Assembly (NCBI GenBank): GCA_018434685.1
Contig: JAHDOV010000019.1
Location: forward strand, 62,001-126,000
Direction: 5' to 3'
From: Deltaproteobacteria bacterium
GTDB taxonomy: Bacteria > Desulfobacterota > Desulfomonilia > UBA1062
DNA: 64,000 nt
Part shown: positions 9,270-17,721 of the stretch, piece by piece
Position numbering within the stretch: position 1 is the first letter of the stretch
How the letters are laid out: each line of letters opens with the position of its first letter
Notes under the pieces: generated by a model
The model's database searches: none
The model's input: the letters and a program-made list of their open reading frames with translations, nothing else
Told to the model about the DNA's origin: nothing
Position numbers and translations under genes: made by a program

Positions 9270-9910
9270 TCAATTAATCCGGTGCAATATACTACAGCTG
9301 GAAGAAAAAATCAAACAAGGGGTACACCGGGACCTCTCCCGAACTGCTGCCGAACGCCGGCCGTCACGAAGATGCTCGATCTGTTTATGATCATCACCGA
9401 AGTGCCTGCTGTCGATCAGTTCGTCAAACCGGAAGATATACTTCTCGCCGCGCTTTACTGCCGATACCGGTATGACCAGTGCATCTCCCCGCAGGGCGAT
9501 CAGGGCCGGGGCGGGACTCGTGGGTGCTGGCTTGCCGAAGACATTGCAGAACAGCCTGTTTTCGCGTTTTCCGCGCTGATCGATGACAATGGCCATGATG
9601 CGGCCTTTCCTGAGTTCATCGGTGAGCAGGTTCACCATGCCGCCCTTGGGGGGGAGCATGGTGAACCCGTACCGTGTCCGCAGTGCATGAACACCCTGCG
9701 GGCCATGCTCCGCTCGTCCGCGTCTCCCAGGGCTGAACGAATCTGCATTTCGGCAATACGCCGGTGCAGGGGGACACACAGCCAGGCGAGCATGCCCAGG
9801 GATCTGCCCAAGGCTGTGGCTGCACGGCAGGGCAGGGAGGGGATCAGCGATATGGCACCGGTAACGGCCCCATACTGCAATGCCGCGGATATTTTTTTCT
9901 GCACCCTCAT
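9270..9910 (-). pseudogene. Decayed LpxL/HtrB-like lipid A acyltransferase
   Basis: From the ATG at 9910 a frame starts MRVQKKISAALQYG and runs through LHRRIAEMQIRSALGD, the usual N-terminus of LpxL/HtrB-family lauroyl/myristoyl transferases, to about RRVFMH. The homology then continues in a different frame (RYGFTMLPPKGGMVNLLTDELRKG, IMAIVIDQRG, FGKPAPTSPAPALIAL) without the intervening ~80-90 residues. That missing block would carry the catalytic H-x4-D/E motif. The homology fades before the stop near 9270. I conclude that an internal deletion of a non-multiple of three near base 9690 has destroyed the gene. A sequencing or assembly error is less likely because a whole domain segment is missing, but cannot be excluded. 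Confidence 0.7.
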
Positions 9911-9948
9911 TGCATGCTGTCCTCGGGCCTGATCCTTGGCCGGTGGCT

Positions 9949-10239
9949 CTATTGCATGGGCAGTTCCGGCGCCTCCAGGGGGCCGTACCAGTAGATGTCT
10001 GTAAAGTCGGGGTCTTCAGCGATGCGGGCGCAGGCATCACCCGTACAGAAAACCAGCAGTTTGCCTTTATACTGTTCGGTATCCCCGATGTTGTCCAGCC
10101 CCATGAGCGAAGCGATCTCTTTGATGTCCTCGGGCATCTTTGCGAGTTTCACCACCCCGGTCTGCGGACTTCCCTCGTTGTCGTATTCCAGCAACCAGTA
10201 GAAACCTGGTTCGTTCGGCCTCTGTTTCGTCCAGTTCAT
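9949..10239 (-). CDS. Small conserved-looking protein of unknown function
   Basis: The 96-residue protein starts at 10239 with a strong AAGGAGG 5 nt upstream. It begins MNWTKQRPNEPGFYWLLEYD and ends DIYWYGPLEAPELP. The opening W..QRP.EPGFYW and closing YWYGPLEAPELP resemble small single-domain proteins that start with a Trp/Pro-rich strand (DUF551-like), but I cannot assign a family with confidence. It is acidic and soluble, with two Cys. It lies 38 bp upstream of the acyltransferase relic, in the same orientation. Confidence 0.7.
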   Translation of the reverse strand: MNWTKQRPNEPGFYWLLEYDNEGSPQTGVVKLAKMPEDIKEIASLMGLDNIGDTEQYKGKLLVFCTGDACARIAEDPDFTDIYWYGPLEAPELPMQ

Positions 10240-10892
10240 GGCAGCCTCCTTTTCATAAAAGGTGCATCATTGGAGAATCTCATATGATCACAGTAATAAT
10301 AGGGGTAAACAGGCTCCGGGGCAACCAGGGGTATTCATGATGGTGCAGGCAGAAACAGGACGGATCCCGGCTGATCTGTAATCGATCTGTAACAACGGGC
10401 GGCTCCGGTCACCAGGACTATGCCGGCGGTCGGTCGACCACCCTGGTTCATCAGTGCAGCAGAGGACCGGCTGGGACAGATTGCCCGGGTTTCATGGATG
10501 CCTGCCTGCCCGGACCATATCGCAAAAGAGCTGGTATGAGTGTTCTGTAAGAAACGTGTAATCCCCCTTGTTTGTCCACGTAACCCCGGACCTGCAGATA
10601 ATCCGTTCGCCTTAAGCCTCAAGCGTCATGCCTTTCTGTCGGATGACCCGGATCCCGCAGAGGGTTGTCCTTCCAGTAAGCTGTTTTCACCTGTCAAGTA
10701 AGCGAAAATGCCTGGGATGAGAGGTCCTCCTGCGTGTGGGGACTTCGCCTGTGAATGGTTGTGTTCGTATGCTTTCTAATCCGTGCCCGATGTGTAATCG
10801 CCTGCAGCTACAATTCCTCCCACGATGGAGAAGGCCCTCCATCAGGAGCCGGGATGGCTCTACTCCGGCCTGAGCCGGGAAAGGAGGATGCT
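10240..10892. other. Intergenic region, nothing recognised
   Basis: The 650 bp between two divergently transcribed genes have no ORF with convincing protein features and no clear repeat. The only ORFs, on the minus strand at 10335-10622 and the upstream extension at 10755 on the plus strand, lack ribosome-binding sites and have peptide sequences of the random type. Promoters for the two flanking genes must lie here. Confidence 0.5.
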
Positions 10893-11576
10893 ATGATCTC
10901 GTCTACTCTGCGAATAGCCCTTTTCTGTTCCTGTATCGGGACGGCCGTGTTTTTCGGATGTGCTGCTGTTCCCCCGTATGAACACAGGGGGGTGCTGGAA
11001 TCGGGAGATAATCAGACAGGCAACGTGTTCTCTGTGGATGTATGGATGTTTTATGGTGAGGAAGGCACCCGGGTGGTGATATCGGATGCGGTTCAGGAAG
11101 GAGAGGCACCTCCGGAAATCTATCTCTATCCACCCGACAGCACGGAATGTGAGGCCTTTGACGAAGGGCCGTGCGAGTGTTACCGGGTCCTTGATCACGA
11201 ACTGGAATCGACCGGGGAATATACCCTGCTCCTGCACCGCAACGGTATGCAGCACGAAGGTGAGTACAAGGTGTCTCTTGCAAAGCTGCCGCCCGAGGGT
11301 TCCTACTGTATCGTCCCGCTTGATCCGGACGGGAAGATTATCAGATCGGACTGTGTCCTGCCCGAGGAATGCATGGAGGGACTGGAGTTTTCCGCGGGAC
11401 TTGCCACCCCTTACATGGTCACCCCATATTTGGTGGCACCGTCAGCGGTCATGATCCATTCGGCACTGGGTGCAATAGCCGATCTTCTGGATTTCTCCGG
11501 CAGGGACCGGATGAGTGACCTGGTGGAACAGGTCCATGAACGGCAGATGGATCTTGCAGGCACCAGGGGGAAGTAG
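10893..11576 (+). CDS. Putative lipoprotein of unknown function
   Basis: The start at 10893 follows AAGGAGGATGCT, an excellent ribosome-binding site; the longer open frame from 10755 is not used. The 227-residue product begins MISSTLRIALFCSCIGTAVFFGC, with the lipobox FFGC, so the mature protein would start at Cys23. The middle (about residues 35-135) looks like a beta-rich domain (YLYPPDSTECEAF, STGEYTLLLHR, GEYKVSLAKL) resembling bacterial pre-peptidase C-terminal/jelly-roll folds that place polar residues on strands, but this is only a resemblance. The C-terminal 80 residues are more helical. The function is unknown. Confidence 0.75.
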   Translation: MISSTLRIALFCSCIGTAVFFGCAAVPPYEHRGVLESGDNQTGNVFSVDVWMFYGEEGTRVVISDAVQEGEAPPEIYLYPPDSTECEAFDEGPCECYRVLDHELESTGEYTLLLHRNGMQHEGEYKVSLAKLPPEGSYCIVPLDPDGKIIRSDCVLPEECMEGLEFSAGLATPYMVTPYLVAPSAVMIHSALGAIADLLDFSGRDRMSDLVEQVHERQMDLAGTRGK

Positions 11577-11610
11577 AGGCCGGTTTCTGCCGGCTCAGGA
11601 CCGGGGCTTG

Positions 11611-13053
11611 TCAGCTGGCGTGGAAGGTGTCCCCGTATTTGCGGGCATAGTATGCCAGGCGGTCCTCGGGGGTATTTCCCTTGGGCGGTGCTATCTTGGC
11701 CCGTGCTGCCTTGGGCTTGGCTGGTGCTGCTGCTGTGGTCCTGGCTGCCTTGGCCGGTGCAGCCTTGGCAGGCATGGCCTCGGTACGTTTTCTGTGGGGT
11801 TTCGGACTTGCAGTCTTTCGGGATGACAGCGGTTTTCCGGGCAGGGGTTTTCTCGTGAAGAATTTTGTGTCACGATCCAGGCGAAAACGCTTGCCGGCGC
11901 TCGCATCCTCGACGAAGAGGGCGTCGTCCGCCCATTCGACCGGGATCTTCTGCTGGGTGAACTTCTCGATCCCCTCCAGGCCATAGGCATACTGCTCACA
12001 GGCCAGGGTGATTGCCTTGCCTGTTTTTCCCGCCCGTGCAGTTCGTCCGATCCGGTGGACATAATCCTCAGGGTCTTCGGGTACGTCATAGTTGATCACG
12101 ATTTCAAGATCATCGACATGGAGCCCCCGTGCCGCAACGTTGGTCGCGACGAGAAACCGGACTTTTACCGATTTGAGGTCCTCGATGACCTCGAGCCGTC
12201 TATTCTGGGGGAGGTCGCCGATGATATAATTCGTGTCATAGCCGTTTGCCTTCAGCCTGCATGCCACTTCATAGGTGGCCTGCTTGGTATTGGCAAAGAT
12301 CAGGGCGTTTTTGGGGTCCTCTTTCTTCAGGATTCCCAGCAGCAGGTTCATCTTCTCTTCGACGCTCACGTGGTAGAGCACCTGCGAGACATTTTCCACG
12401 GTGACCTGCTGGGGAGCTATCTCTACCTCCACGGGATTGTTCATGTGTTCCCAGGCAAGCTCCCGCGCGCGGTAGCTCAGGGTTGCGCTGAAGAGCATGG
12501 TGAGCCGCTTGGAATAGGGAGGCATCTTGCGAAATATCTTGCGCAGATCGGGGAGGAACCCCATATCCAGAAGCCGGTCAGCCTCGTCGATGACCAGGTA
12601 GGTGGTCTTGGAGAGATTGAGCTTGCCGCTTCCGCTGAGGTCCAGCAGCCTGCCCGGGGTGCCGATCATGATGTCCACCCCCTGTTTCAGGAGCTGCTCC
12701 TGAAGCTTATAGCCCACCCCGCCATAAAATGTGCCGATGGTGAGATTCATATACCTGCCCAGCTGCTGGGCCTCTTGCTCTATCTGCGAGGCAAGCTCCC
12801 GGGTAGGGGTGACGATCAGGGCCGATTCTCTCTTTTGTCCCTGTGCCCTGGAGGTAATAAGGTGAAAGAGCGAGACGAGGAACGCCGCTGTCTTTCCTGT
12901 TCCTGTCTGCGACTGAACGCAGACATCCTTGCCTTTGAGGGTGTGGGTAAAAGTGGCTTCCTGAACTTGTGTACAGGTCGTGTAGCCGGTTTCATGGATT
13001 CCCTTCAGGAGGGCGCTGTCGAGTCCGAGTTCGCTAAAATTCATGTGATTCAC
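11611..13053 (-). CDS. DEAD-box ATP-dependent RNA helicase
   Basis: The 480-residue protein has all helicase motifs in order: SQTGTGKT (Walker A, about 45-52), PTRELA, TPGRLL, DEAD, SAT, ARGLHVDD and HRIGRTARAGKTG. The Q-motif region lies near the start (FSELGLDSALLKGIHETGYTTCTQVQ). A basic, Ala/Lys/Pro-rich tail of about 60 residues with low sequence complexity follows the helicase core and likely binds RNA non-specifically, as in RhlB/RhlE-type proteins. It would unwind short RNA duplexes during ribosome assembly or mRNA turnover. It is convergent with the lipoprotein gene upstream and monocistronic by appearance. Confidence 0.92.
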   Translation of the reverse strand: MNHMNFSELGLDSALLKGIHETGYTTCTQVQEATFTHTLKGKDVCVQSQTGTGKTAAFLVSLFHLITSRAQGQKRESALIVTPTRELASQIEQEAQQLGRYMNLTIGTFYGGVGYKLQEQLLKQGVDIMIGTPGRLLDLSGSGKLNLSKTTYLVIDEADRLLDMGFLPDLRKIFRKMPPYSKRLTMLFSATLSYRARELAWEHMNNPVEVEIAPQQVTVENVSQVLYHVSVEEKMNLLLGILKKEDPKNALIFANTKQATYEVACRLKANGYDTNYIIGDLPQNRRLEVIEDLKSVKVRFLVATNVAARGLHVDDLEIVINYDVPEDPEDYVHRIGRTARAGKTGKAITLACEQYAYGLEGIEKFTQQKIPVEWADDALFVEDASAGKRFRLDRDTKFFTRKPLPGKPLSSRKTASPKPHRKRTEAMPAKAAPAKAARTTAAAPAKPKAARAKIAPPKGNTPEDRLAYYARKYGDTFHAS

Positions 13054-13301
13054 TCTCAGGTGGTGTTTTAAGTATTTGCGGCATGCTGATGTGGGATGCG
13101 ATTATTTTTCCTGGTATACCCTGAGATCCTTTGTCTTTGATTTGTTTTCATCTTCGAATAGTGTCACCTTTACTACGTTATAAATTCCCAAAATGCAAGC
13201 ATTTATTTGTACAGGGCCCTGCTAGCCTATGAAATTACGGGTAAAATCAATGATTCATACCCGATGTCGTGCCTTTGTTTCTGCGGGGGCTGATTCCCGT
13301 G

Positions 13302-14495
13302 TTACCTCTCGATGCGCAGGAAGGGGCACAGGAGGGCGCCCAGGATGGTAAGCCCACCCACCAAGGAAATCCCCAGGCCAAAAGACCCGGCCTCACCCAC
13401 CATGCCGATGCCGGCCGGAATCATCCCTGCACCAAGGAAAAAGGAGAATGGGATGGTCAGCGAGATCGTTACGTTGCGTACACTGGCTGGTCCGATGGAA
13501 GAGAGGGCCGCGATGCCGGCGGGGAAAAAACACGCCCCGATGAGCGGCTGCAGAAAGACGGCCGGTATAAGACCAGGGCCGGTGATGTTCCCGAGAAGCA
13601 GGGTCATGCATCCGCTCAGCACAAGGATGGCCTCCATGGAGCGCTTGGGACCGAACCGGTCCGTTGCCCATCCGCCCACAAAGGCCATGGCGATGCAGGA
13701 GATCCTCGAAAGGGATACCACGGTGTTTGCAAGGCTGCGCGATATATCGTGTTCGCTCACGAGGTACAGGGGCAGCATGGTATAGATACCGAGCGTCACG
13801 CTGATGCCGAGGCTGATCAGGATGAGCATGATCCAGAAGGAAGGTTCTCTCAAGAGGATGCTCAGCGATGCGAAGCTTGGGGCCTGTCCGGCGAATTCAC
13901 CGCCGCGTCCGAAACGGGCAAAGACGCATCCGGCAACCAGGGAGCACAGACCGATGAGAAAGAATACCCCCCGCCAGGGGAGGAACAGGAGGAGGACTTC
14001 CGCGATGAGCGGTGCGGCAATGAAGCTGAGGTTCGGGGCCAGTTCATGGATGGCAATGGCCTTGCCCCAGTCGCGCGGGTCGACGAGCGAGGTTATGGTG
14101 GCGATGCCGGAGGGCAGGTAGAGGCCTGATGCCATGCCGGTCAGGAGGAGTCCAGCCCGGATGGTCCACAGGCTCGTGCTGAACGATGTGGCGATGAGTG
14201 CCAGCCCGAGGGCTGTGGCCGAGAGGGTGATCGTTTTCCTGTGGGTCAACCGGCACGAGAAGAACCCTGATCCCATAAGCGTGATGAAGTATCCCGCGGA
14301 AATTATGAGGAACAGGGAGCCGGCCTGGCCGTGGCCGATGCCGAGGTCGCTCTCGATCGGGGGAAGCAGCGGGGCGGGAATGATCCTGGCGATGAAGTTC
14401 AGGAAGAAGATCGAGGTGATGAAGAGGATCGGGACGATGTGCGCATTGAATGACGCACGTCCTTTCGATGAGGCGTTATCCGCAGGAGAGGCCAT
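13302..14495 (-). CDS. MFS transporter
   Basis: The 397-residue protein has about 12 hydrophobic helices in two six-helix halves, with the MFS A-like loops CRLTHRK (first half) and GGWATDRFGPKRS (second half). The length is normal for the superfamily. No neighbouring gene suggests a substrate. The DedA-PAP2 relic begins about 180 bp away on the other strand. Confidence 0.85.
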   Translation of the reverse strand: MASPADNASSKGRASFNAHIVPILFITSIFFLNFIARIIPAPLLPPIESDLGIGHGQAGSLFLIISAGYFITLMGSGFFSCRLTHRKTITLSATALGLALIATSFSTSLWTIRAGLLLTGMASGLYLPSGIATITSLVDPRDWGKAIAIHELAPNLSFIAAPLIAEVLLLFLPWRGVFFLIGLCSLVAGCVFARFGRGGEFAGQAPSFASLSILLREPSFWIMLILISLGISVTLGIYTMLPLYLVSEHDISRSLANTVVSLSRISCIAMAFVGGWATDRFGPKRSMEAILVLSGCMTLLLGNITGPGLIPAVFLQPLIGACFFPAGIAALSSIGPASVRNVTISLTIPFSFFLGAGMIPAGIGMVGEAGSFGLGISLVGGLTILGALLCPFLRIER

Positions 14496-14676
14496 GGCTC
14501 GAAGTTGCTCCCTTCATGATGCTGTGCCGTATGTTATACAGAACTCTATGGGTAGTATCCGGTGGAATATAAAGGATCGGGCCGTGCGTTACAAGGGTTA
14601 AAATGGTATACTTGCTGTATATGGAATGTGGTCCAAGAGTCGATGGATCGCCTGGAACATTTTTGTGCGGTGATCC

Positions 14677-15326
14677 ATGCTGGAGCAACTTTCTGCCAAA
14701 GTGAGTCTCCTGGGGCACTGGGGGTATCTGGTAATATTTCTGGCTGCCTTTCTCGAGAGTTCTGCCTTCATGGGGTTGATCGTGCCGGGAGAAAGCATCG
14801 TGATCCTGGCGGGCTTTCTCTCCTCGCCACGGCCCCTTTCGCCGCCGGCATGTCTGCCATGCCGTATGGAAAATTCATCATGTACAACGCCGCTGGCGGC
14901 ATACTCTGGGCCGTCTGCTTCACTGTCCTGGGCTATACCTTCGGCCAGAGCTGGCAGCTCATCGAGAAGTGGTCGGGCAGGGCAGGGGTGTTTGTCCTGT
15001 TCATGGTCGCGGTGACAGCCGGCTTCGGCTATCTCTACAGGAGGTTGAACGCCCGCCGGGAGGACATCTCTGCCTGGTTCGAGGGCCTTGCATCGGAACC
15101 CTTTGTGAGGAAATTTCAGCACAGGCATCCTGTTGCAGTCGAATTTATCGTACAGAGACTCTCCCCTAGGTCGTATCTGGGCCTGCATCTTACGGTGGGG
15201 CTGAGCGTGAGCGTGGTTTTTTTCCGGATCTTCGGGGGAATAACCGAGGATATATTCACCGGAGATCCCTTCGTGGCTGTTGATCAGTGGGTTCTTCTGG
15301 TTGAGCATCTGTGTGACCGGGCTTGA
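14677..15326 (+). pseudogene. Decayed DedA-PAP2 fusion
   Basis: The frame from the ATG at 14677 encodes the N-terminus of a DedA membrane protein (LGHWGYLVIFLAAFLESSAF, GLIVPGESIVILAGFLSS). It then becomes out-of-register, and DedA homology resumes in another frame with TAPFAAGMSAMPYGKF and IMYNAAGGILWAV. About 90 residues between the two, including the acidic DxxGY segment, are missing. The second frame continues into the start of a PAP2 phosphatase domain (SPRSYLGLHLTVGLSVSVVF, GDPFVAVDQWVLLVEHL) and stops at 15326 before any phosphatase motif. So both an internal deletion near 14830 and a 3' truncation are seen. The intact protein would be an inner-membrane lipid-metabolising DedA/PAP2 fusion. 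Confidence 0.72.
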
Positions 15327-15700
15327 GGTATACGCCATCAAGAGACAGGCCGGTGTATCGGGTGATGTGAACCGTACAGGCCGGGATGGCTAGTCGGCCA
15401 TAGGTCTGTTGGCCTGGCTTGTTCTGCTATTGTTGACACAGTGACTCTTTCCTGTATACATCATGAATGTGAACGCTACAGTCCGTCCAGGAATTGCTTC
15501 TGAGAAGAATGTCTGTCATGGACGTATCTTCCACCAAATACCTCTACGCAACGATCGGGAATACCGTGGGTATTGTCTCTTTCGTGGTGACGCACCGAGA
15601 GCTGGTGCACATCCTACACCCCGTACCAGGCGTGCCAGGATAAAGGGTCCTTGCAGCTACGAACCCCGCAACCATTTAGAACCCTGAAAGGAGATTTATT
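15327..15700. other. Intergenic region upstream of the first flavoprotein
   Basis: There is no protein-like ORF in these 374 bp. The stretch must hold the promoter of the flavoprotein gene; I see no confident -35/-10 pair or palindrome. A GAAAGGAG ribosome-binding site lies at its end (15686-15693). Confidence 0.45.
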
Positions 15701-17257
15701 ATGGATGAAAAAAAGAAGGAAAAGGCAAGAAAACTCTCGAGACGTGATTTCATCAAGGCCACCGGTTCTGCTACGGCACTTGCAGGAGTAGCGGCATCGG
15801 GGATTCTCATGGGTCCGGGACAGGCAGACGCAGCTGAACCTCCCAAGAAATGGGACGACGAGACAGATGTCGTTGTCGTGGGCAGCGGTTTTGCCGGCAT
15901 GGCTGCTGCAATCGAGGCCAGCGAAGCAGGCGCATCAGTGGTTGTTCTCGAGAAGATGCGCACCTATGGCGGAAACTCGATCATCAACGGCGGCGTCATG
16001 GCAGTAGCCGGTTCCGATCTCCAGGAGCAGAAGGGCATACAGGACAGCCCGGACCTCATGCTGGAGGACATGATGAAGGCGGGTCTGTATATGAATCATC
16101 CCGAGCTTGCCGGTATGGTGGCCTATCAGTCCAGGGATGCGTACAACTGGTGCAAGGATCATCTCGGGGTGAAATTCGCCGGCATGCTCCACATGGGCGG
16201 TCACACGGTTGCCCGAAGCTGCCCCACCTCTATCTACAGCGGTTCGGAGATCGTCAACAAGGAGATGGCCAAGCTCAAGGAACTGGGTGTCAAGGTCTCG
16301 ACCGGTACCTACCTCGAGAAACTCTTCCAGGGCAAGGACGGCAGGGTTATCGGCGTCCAGGTGCGGGAAGGATACAAGTTCCCGGATGAAAAGAGCGGGA
16401 CGGTCAGGACCATCAAGGCCAAAAAGGCCGTGGTGATGGCCTCCGGCGGGTTCTCCAATGACGTGGCCTTCCGGATGATCCAGGACCCCAAGCTGATCGC
16501 AAAGGTGGAATCCACCAACCAGCCAGGTGCCACTGCCGAGGCGCTCAAAGAGGCACTGAGGATCGGCGCTACCCCTGTTCAGATCTCATGGATCCAGCTC
16601 GGCCCCTGGGCGAGCCCCGATGAGAAGGGCTTCGGCATCGGCCCCCACTTCGCAACCGGCGCGGTGTTCACCTACGGCATCATGGTGGACCCGGACACCG
16701 GTAAACGGTTCATCAGCGAGCTGGCAGACCGCAAGATCCGGGCGGATGCCATCATCAGGACCGGCCATCCGGCCATCGGGATCGCGGATGATGAAGGCGC
16801 CCACAAGGCAGGAGGTCCTCCGGGCCTGTTGGAGAAAGTCCTCGACCGGGGGGTTGTCAAGAAATACGACTCCCTTGAGGCACTGGCCAAAGATCACAAT
16901 ATCCCGTTTGCGGCCCTGAAGGAAAGTGTCGACAAGTACAACTCCTATCTCGAGGCAGGCACGGACAAGGAATTCGGCCGCTACCTGCAGAAGGATGCCA
17001 AGCCTATGGTCAAGGCTCCCTTCTATGCGATGAGACTCTGGCCTAAGGCCCATCACACCATGGGCGGAATACAGATCAACAAGAATGCCGAGGTGATAGG
17101 GCTCGACGAGAAGCCTGTTGCAGGCCTCTTTGCAGCCGGCGAGGTGGCTGGTGGTGTCCATGGCGCGGTCCGGTTGGGGAGCGTTGCCGTGGTGGACTGC
17201 CTGGTCTTCGGGCGTATCGCCGGGAAGAATGCAGCCGCTCAGAAACCCTGGGCATAG
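15701..17257 (+). CDS. Tat-exported fumarate-reductase-type FAD flavoprotein (paralogue 1)
   Basis: The 518-residue protein opens with a twin-arginine signal (SRRDFIKATGSATA) and an Ala-rich segment ending near DAAEP. The FAD-binding start DVVVVGSGFAGMAAAIEA follows, then the flavocytochrome-c/fumarate-reductase signatures GGNSIINGG, GKRFISELADRK (candidate catalytic Arg), HHTMGGIQIN and GAVRLGSVAVVDCLVFGRIAG. Neither a haem domain nor an FMN-binding domain is present, so electrons must come from a partner protein. Fumarate reductase, urocanate reductase and related enoate reductases all share this fold; the substrate cannot be decided. A hairpin follows the gene, and a second copy lies 465 bp downstream. 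Confidence 0.88.
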   Translation: MDEKKKEKARKLSRRDFIKATGSATALAGVAASGILMGPGQADAAEPPKKWDDETDVVVVGSGFAGMAAAIEASEAGASVVVLEKMRTYGGNSIINGGVMAVAGSDLQEQKGIQDSPDLMLEDMMKAGLYMNHPELAGMVAYQSRDAYNWCKDHLGVKFAGMLHMGGHTVARSCPTSIYSGSEIVNKEMAKLKELGVKVSTGTYLEKLFQGKDGRVIGVQVREGYKFPDEKSGTVRTIKAKKAVVMASGGFSNDVAFRMIQDPKLIAKVESTNQPGATAEALKEALRIGATPVQISWIQLGPWASPDEKGFGIGPHFATGAVFTYGIMVDPDTGKRFISELADRKIRADAIIRTGHPAIGIADDEGAHKAGGPPGLLEKVLDRGVVKKYDSLEALAKDHNIPFAALKESVDKYNSYLEAGTDKEFGRYLQKDAKPMVKAPFYAMRLWPKAHHTMGGIQINKNAEVIGLDEKPVAGLFAAGEVAGGVHGAVRLGSVAVVDCLVFGRIAGKNAAAQKPWA

Positions 17258-17285
17258 ATCCGGTTAACTCTCGGATGTAGAACAC

Positions 17286-17322
17286 GGCAGGCCCGTGAGG
17301 CTCCACCGTTCACGGGCCTGCC
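17286..17322 (+). terminator. Strong hairpin after the first flavoprotein gene
   Basis: GGCAGGCCCGTGA (17286-17298) and TCACGGGCCTGCC (17310-17322) form a perfect 13-bp stem with an 11-nt loop, 28 nt after the stop codon. No T-run follows, so it may stabilise the mRNA end as well as terminate. Confidence 0.65.
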
Positions 17323-17509
17323 GAATCATGCCTCCCGGAAAGATCACCGGAAGCTATTCTTATGAGATATACAAATCCTTCACGATAACAGTACTTCCCT
17401 TACCGGCGCTGTGTGTCCCGATAGCACGCAGGTGCTCGTCCCTGGTTCGTTTCACACCGATGATCCCCGATGGCGAAGGAATACCGGCTTACACTCAAAT
17501 AGCGATACT

Positions 17510-17532
17510 CTGATAATCTTATCAGTGATAAG
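17510..17532. promoter_or_regulatory. Overlapping palindromes upstream of the second flavoprotein gene
   Basis: CTGATAA (17510-17516) and TTATCAG (17519-17525) form one inverted repeat. CTTATCAGTGATAAG (17518-17532) forms a second, sharing the middle arm. The result is three TGATAA half-sites alternating in orientation, about 190 bp before the start codon at 17722. This looks like an operator for an unidentified regulator. The rest of the 17323-17721 interval holds no gene that I can recognise. Confidence 0.45.
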
Positions 17533-17721
17533 CCTACATACTTCCGTTTCCGTTCCATGATTTATAAAAGTAAAAAGAGTGTAAAATTATGGGAGACATG
17601 TTGGAAACACTCACCAGGGAACAACACGGAACTGTTGATGTTCCCTCGCGCCCTAAGTGCAATGCTGCGTCTATAAATGCACCATTCCAGATAAATCCAA
17701 AAATCCTAAAGGAGATCGACC

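Noticed and set aside
10335-10622. 95-codon minus-strand ORF
   Set aside because: No ribosome-binding site; the residues look random and no neighbour suggests a function.
12055-13071. 338-codon plus-strand ORF opposite the DEAD-box helicase
   Set aside because: All helicase motifs are read from the minus strand; the plus ORF has no family resemblance.
14562-15326. Single 254-codon ORF spanning the DedA relic
   Set aside because: Its first ~85 codons are in the wrong frame for DedA and look random; only the later part has homology, so it is a fused chance frame over a pseudogene.
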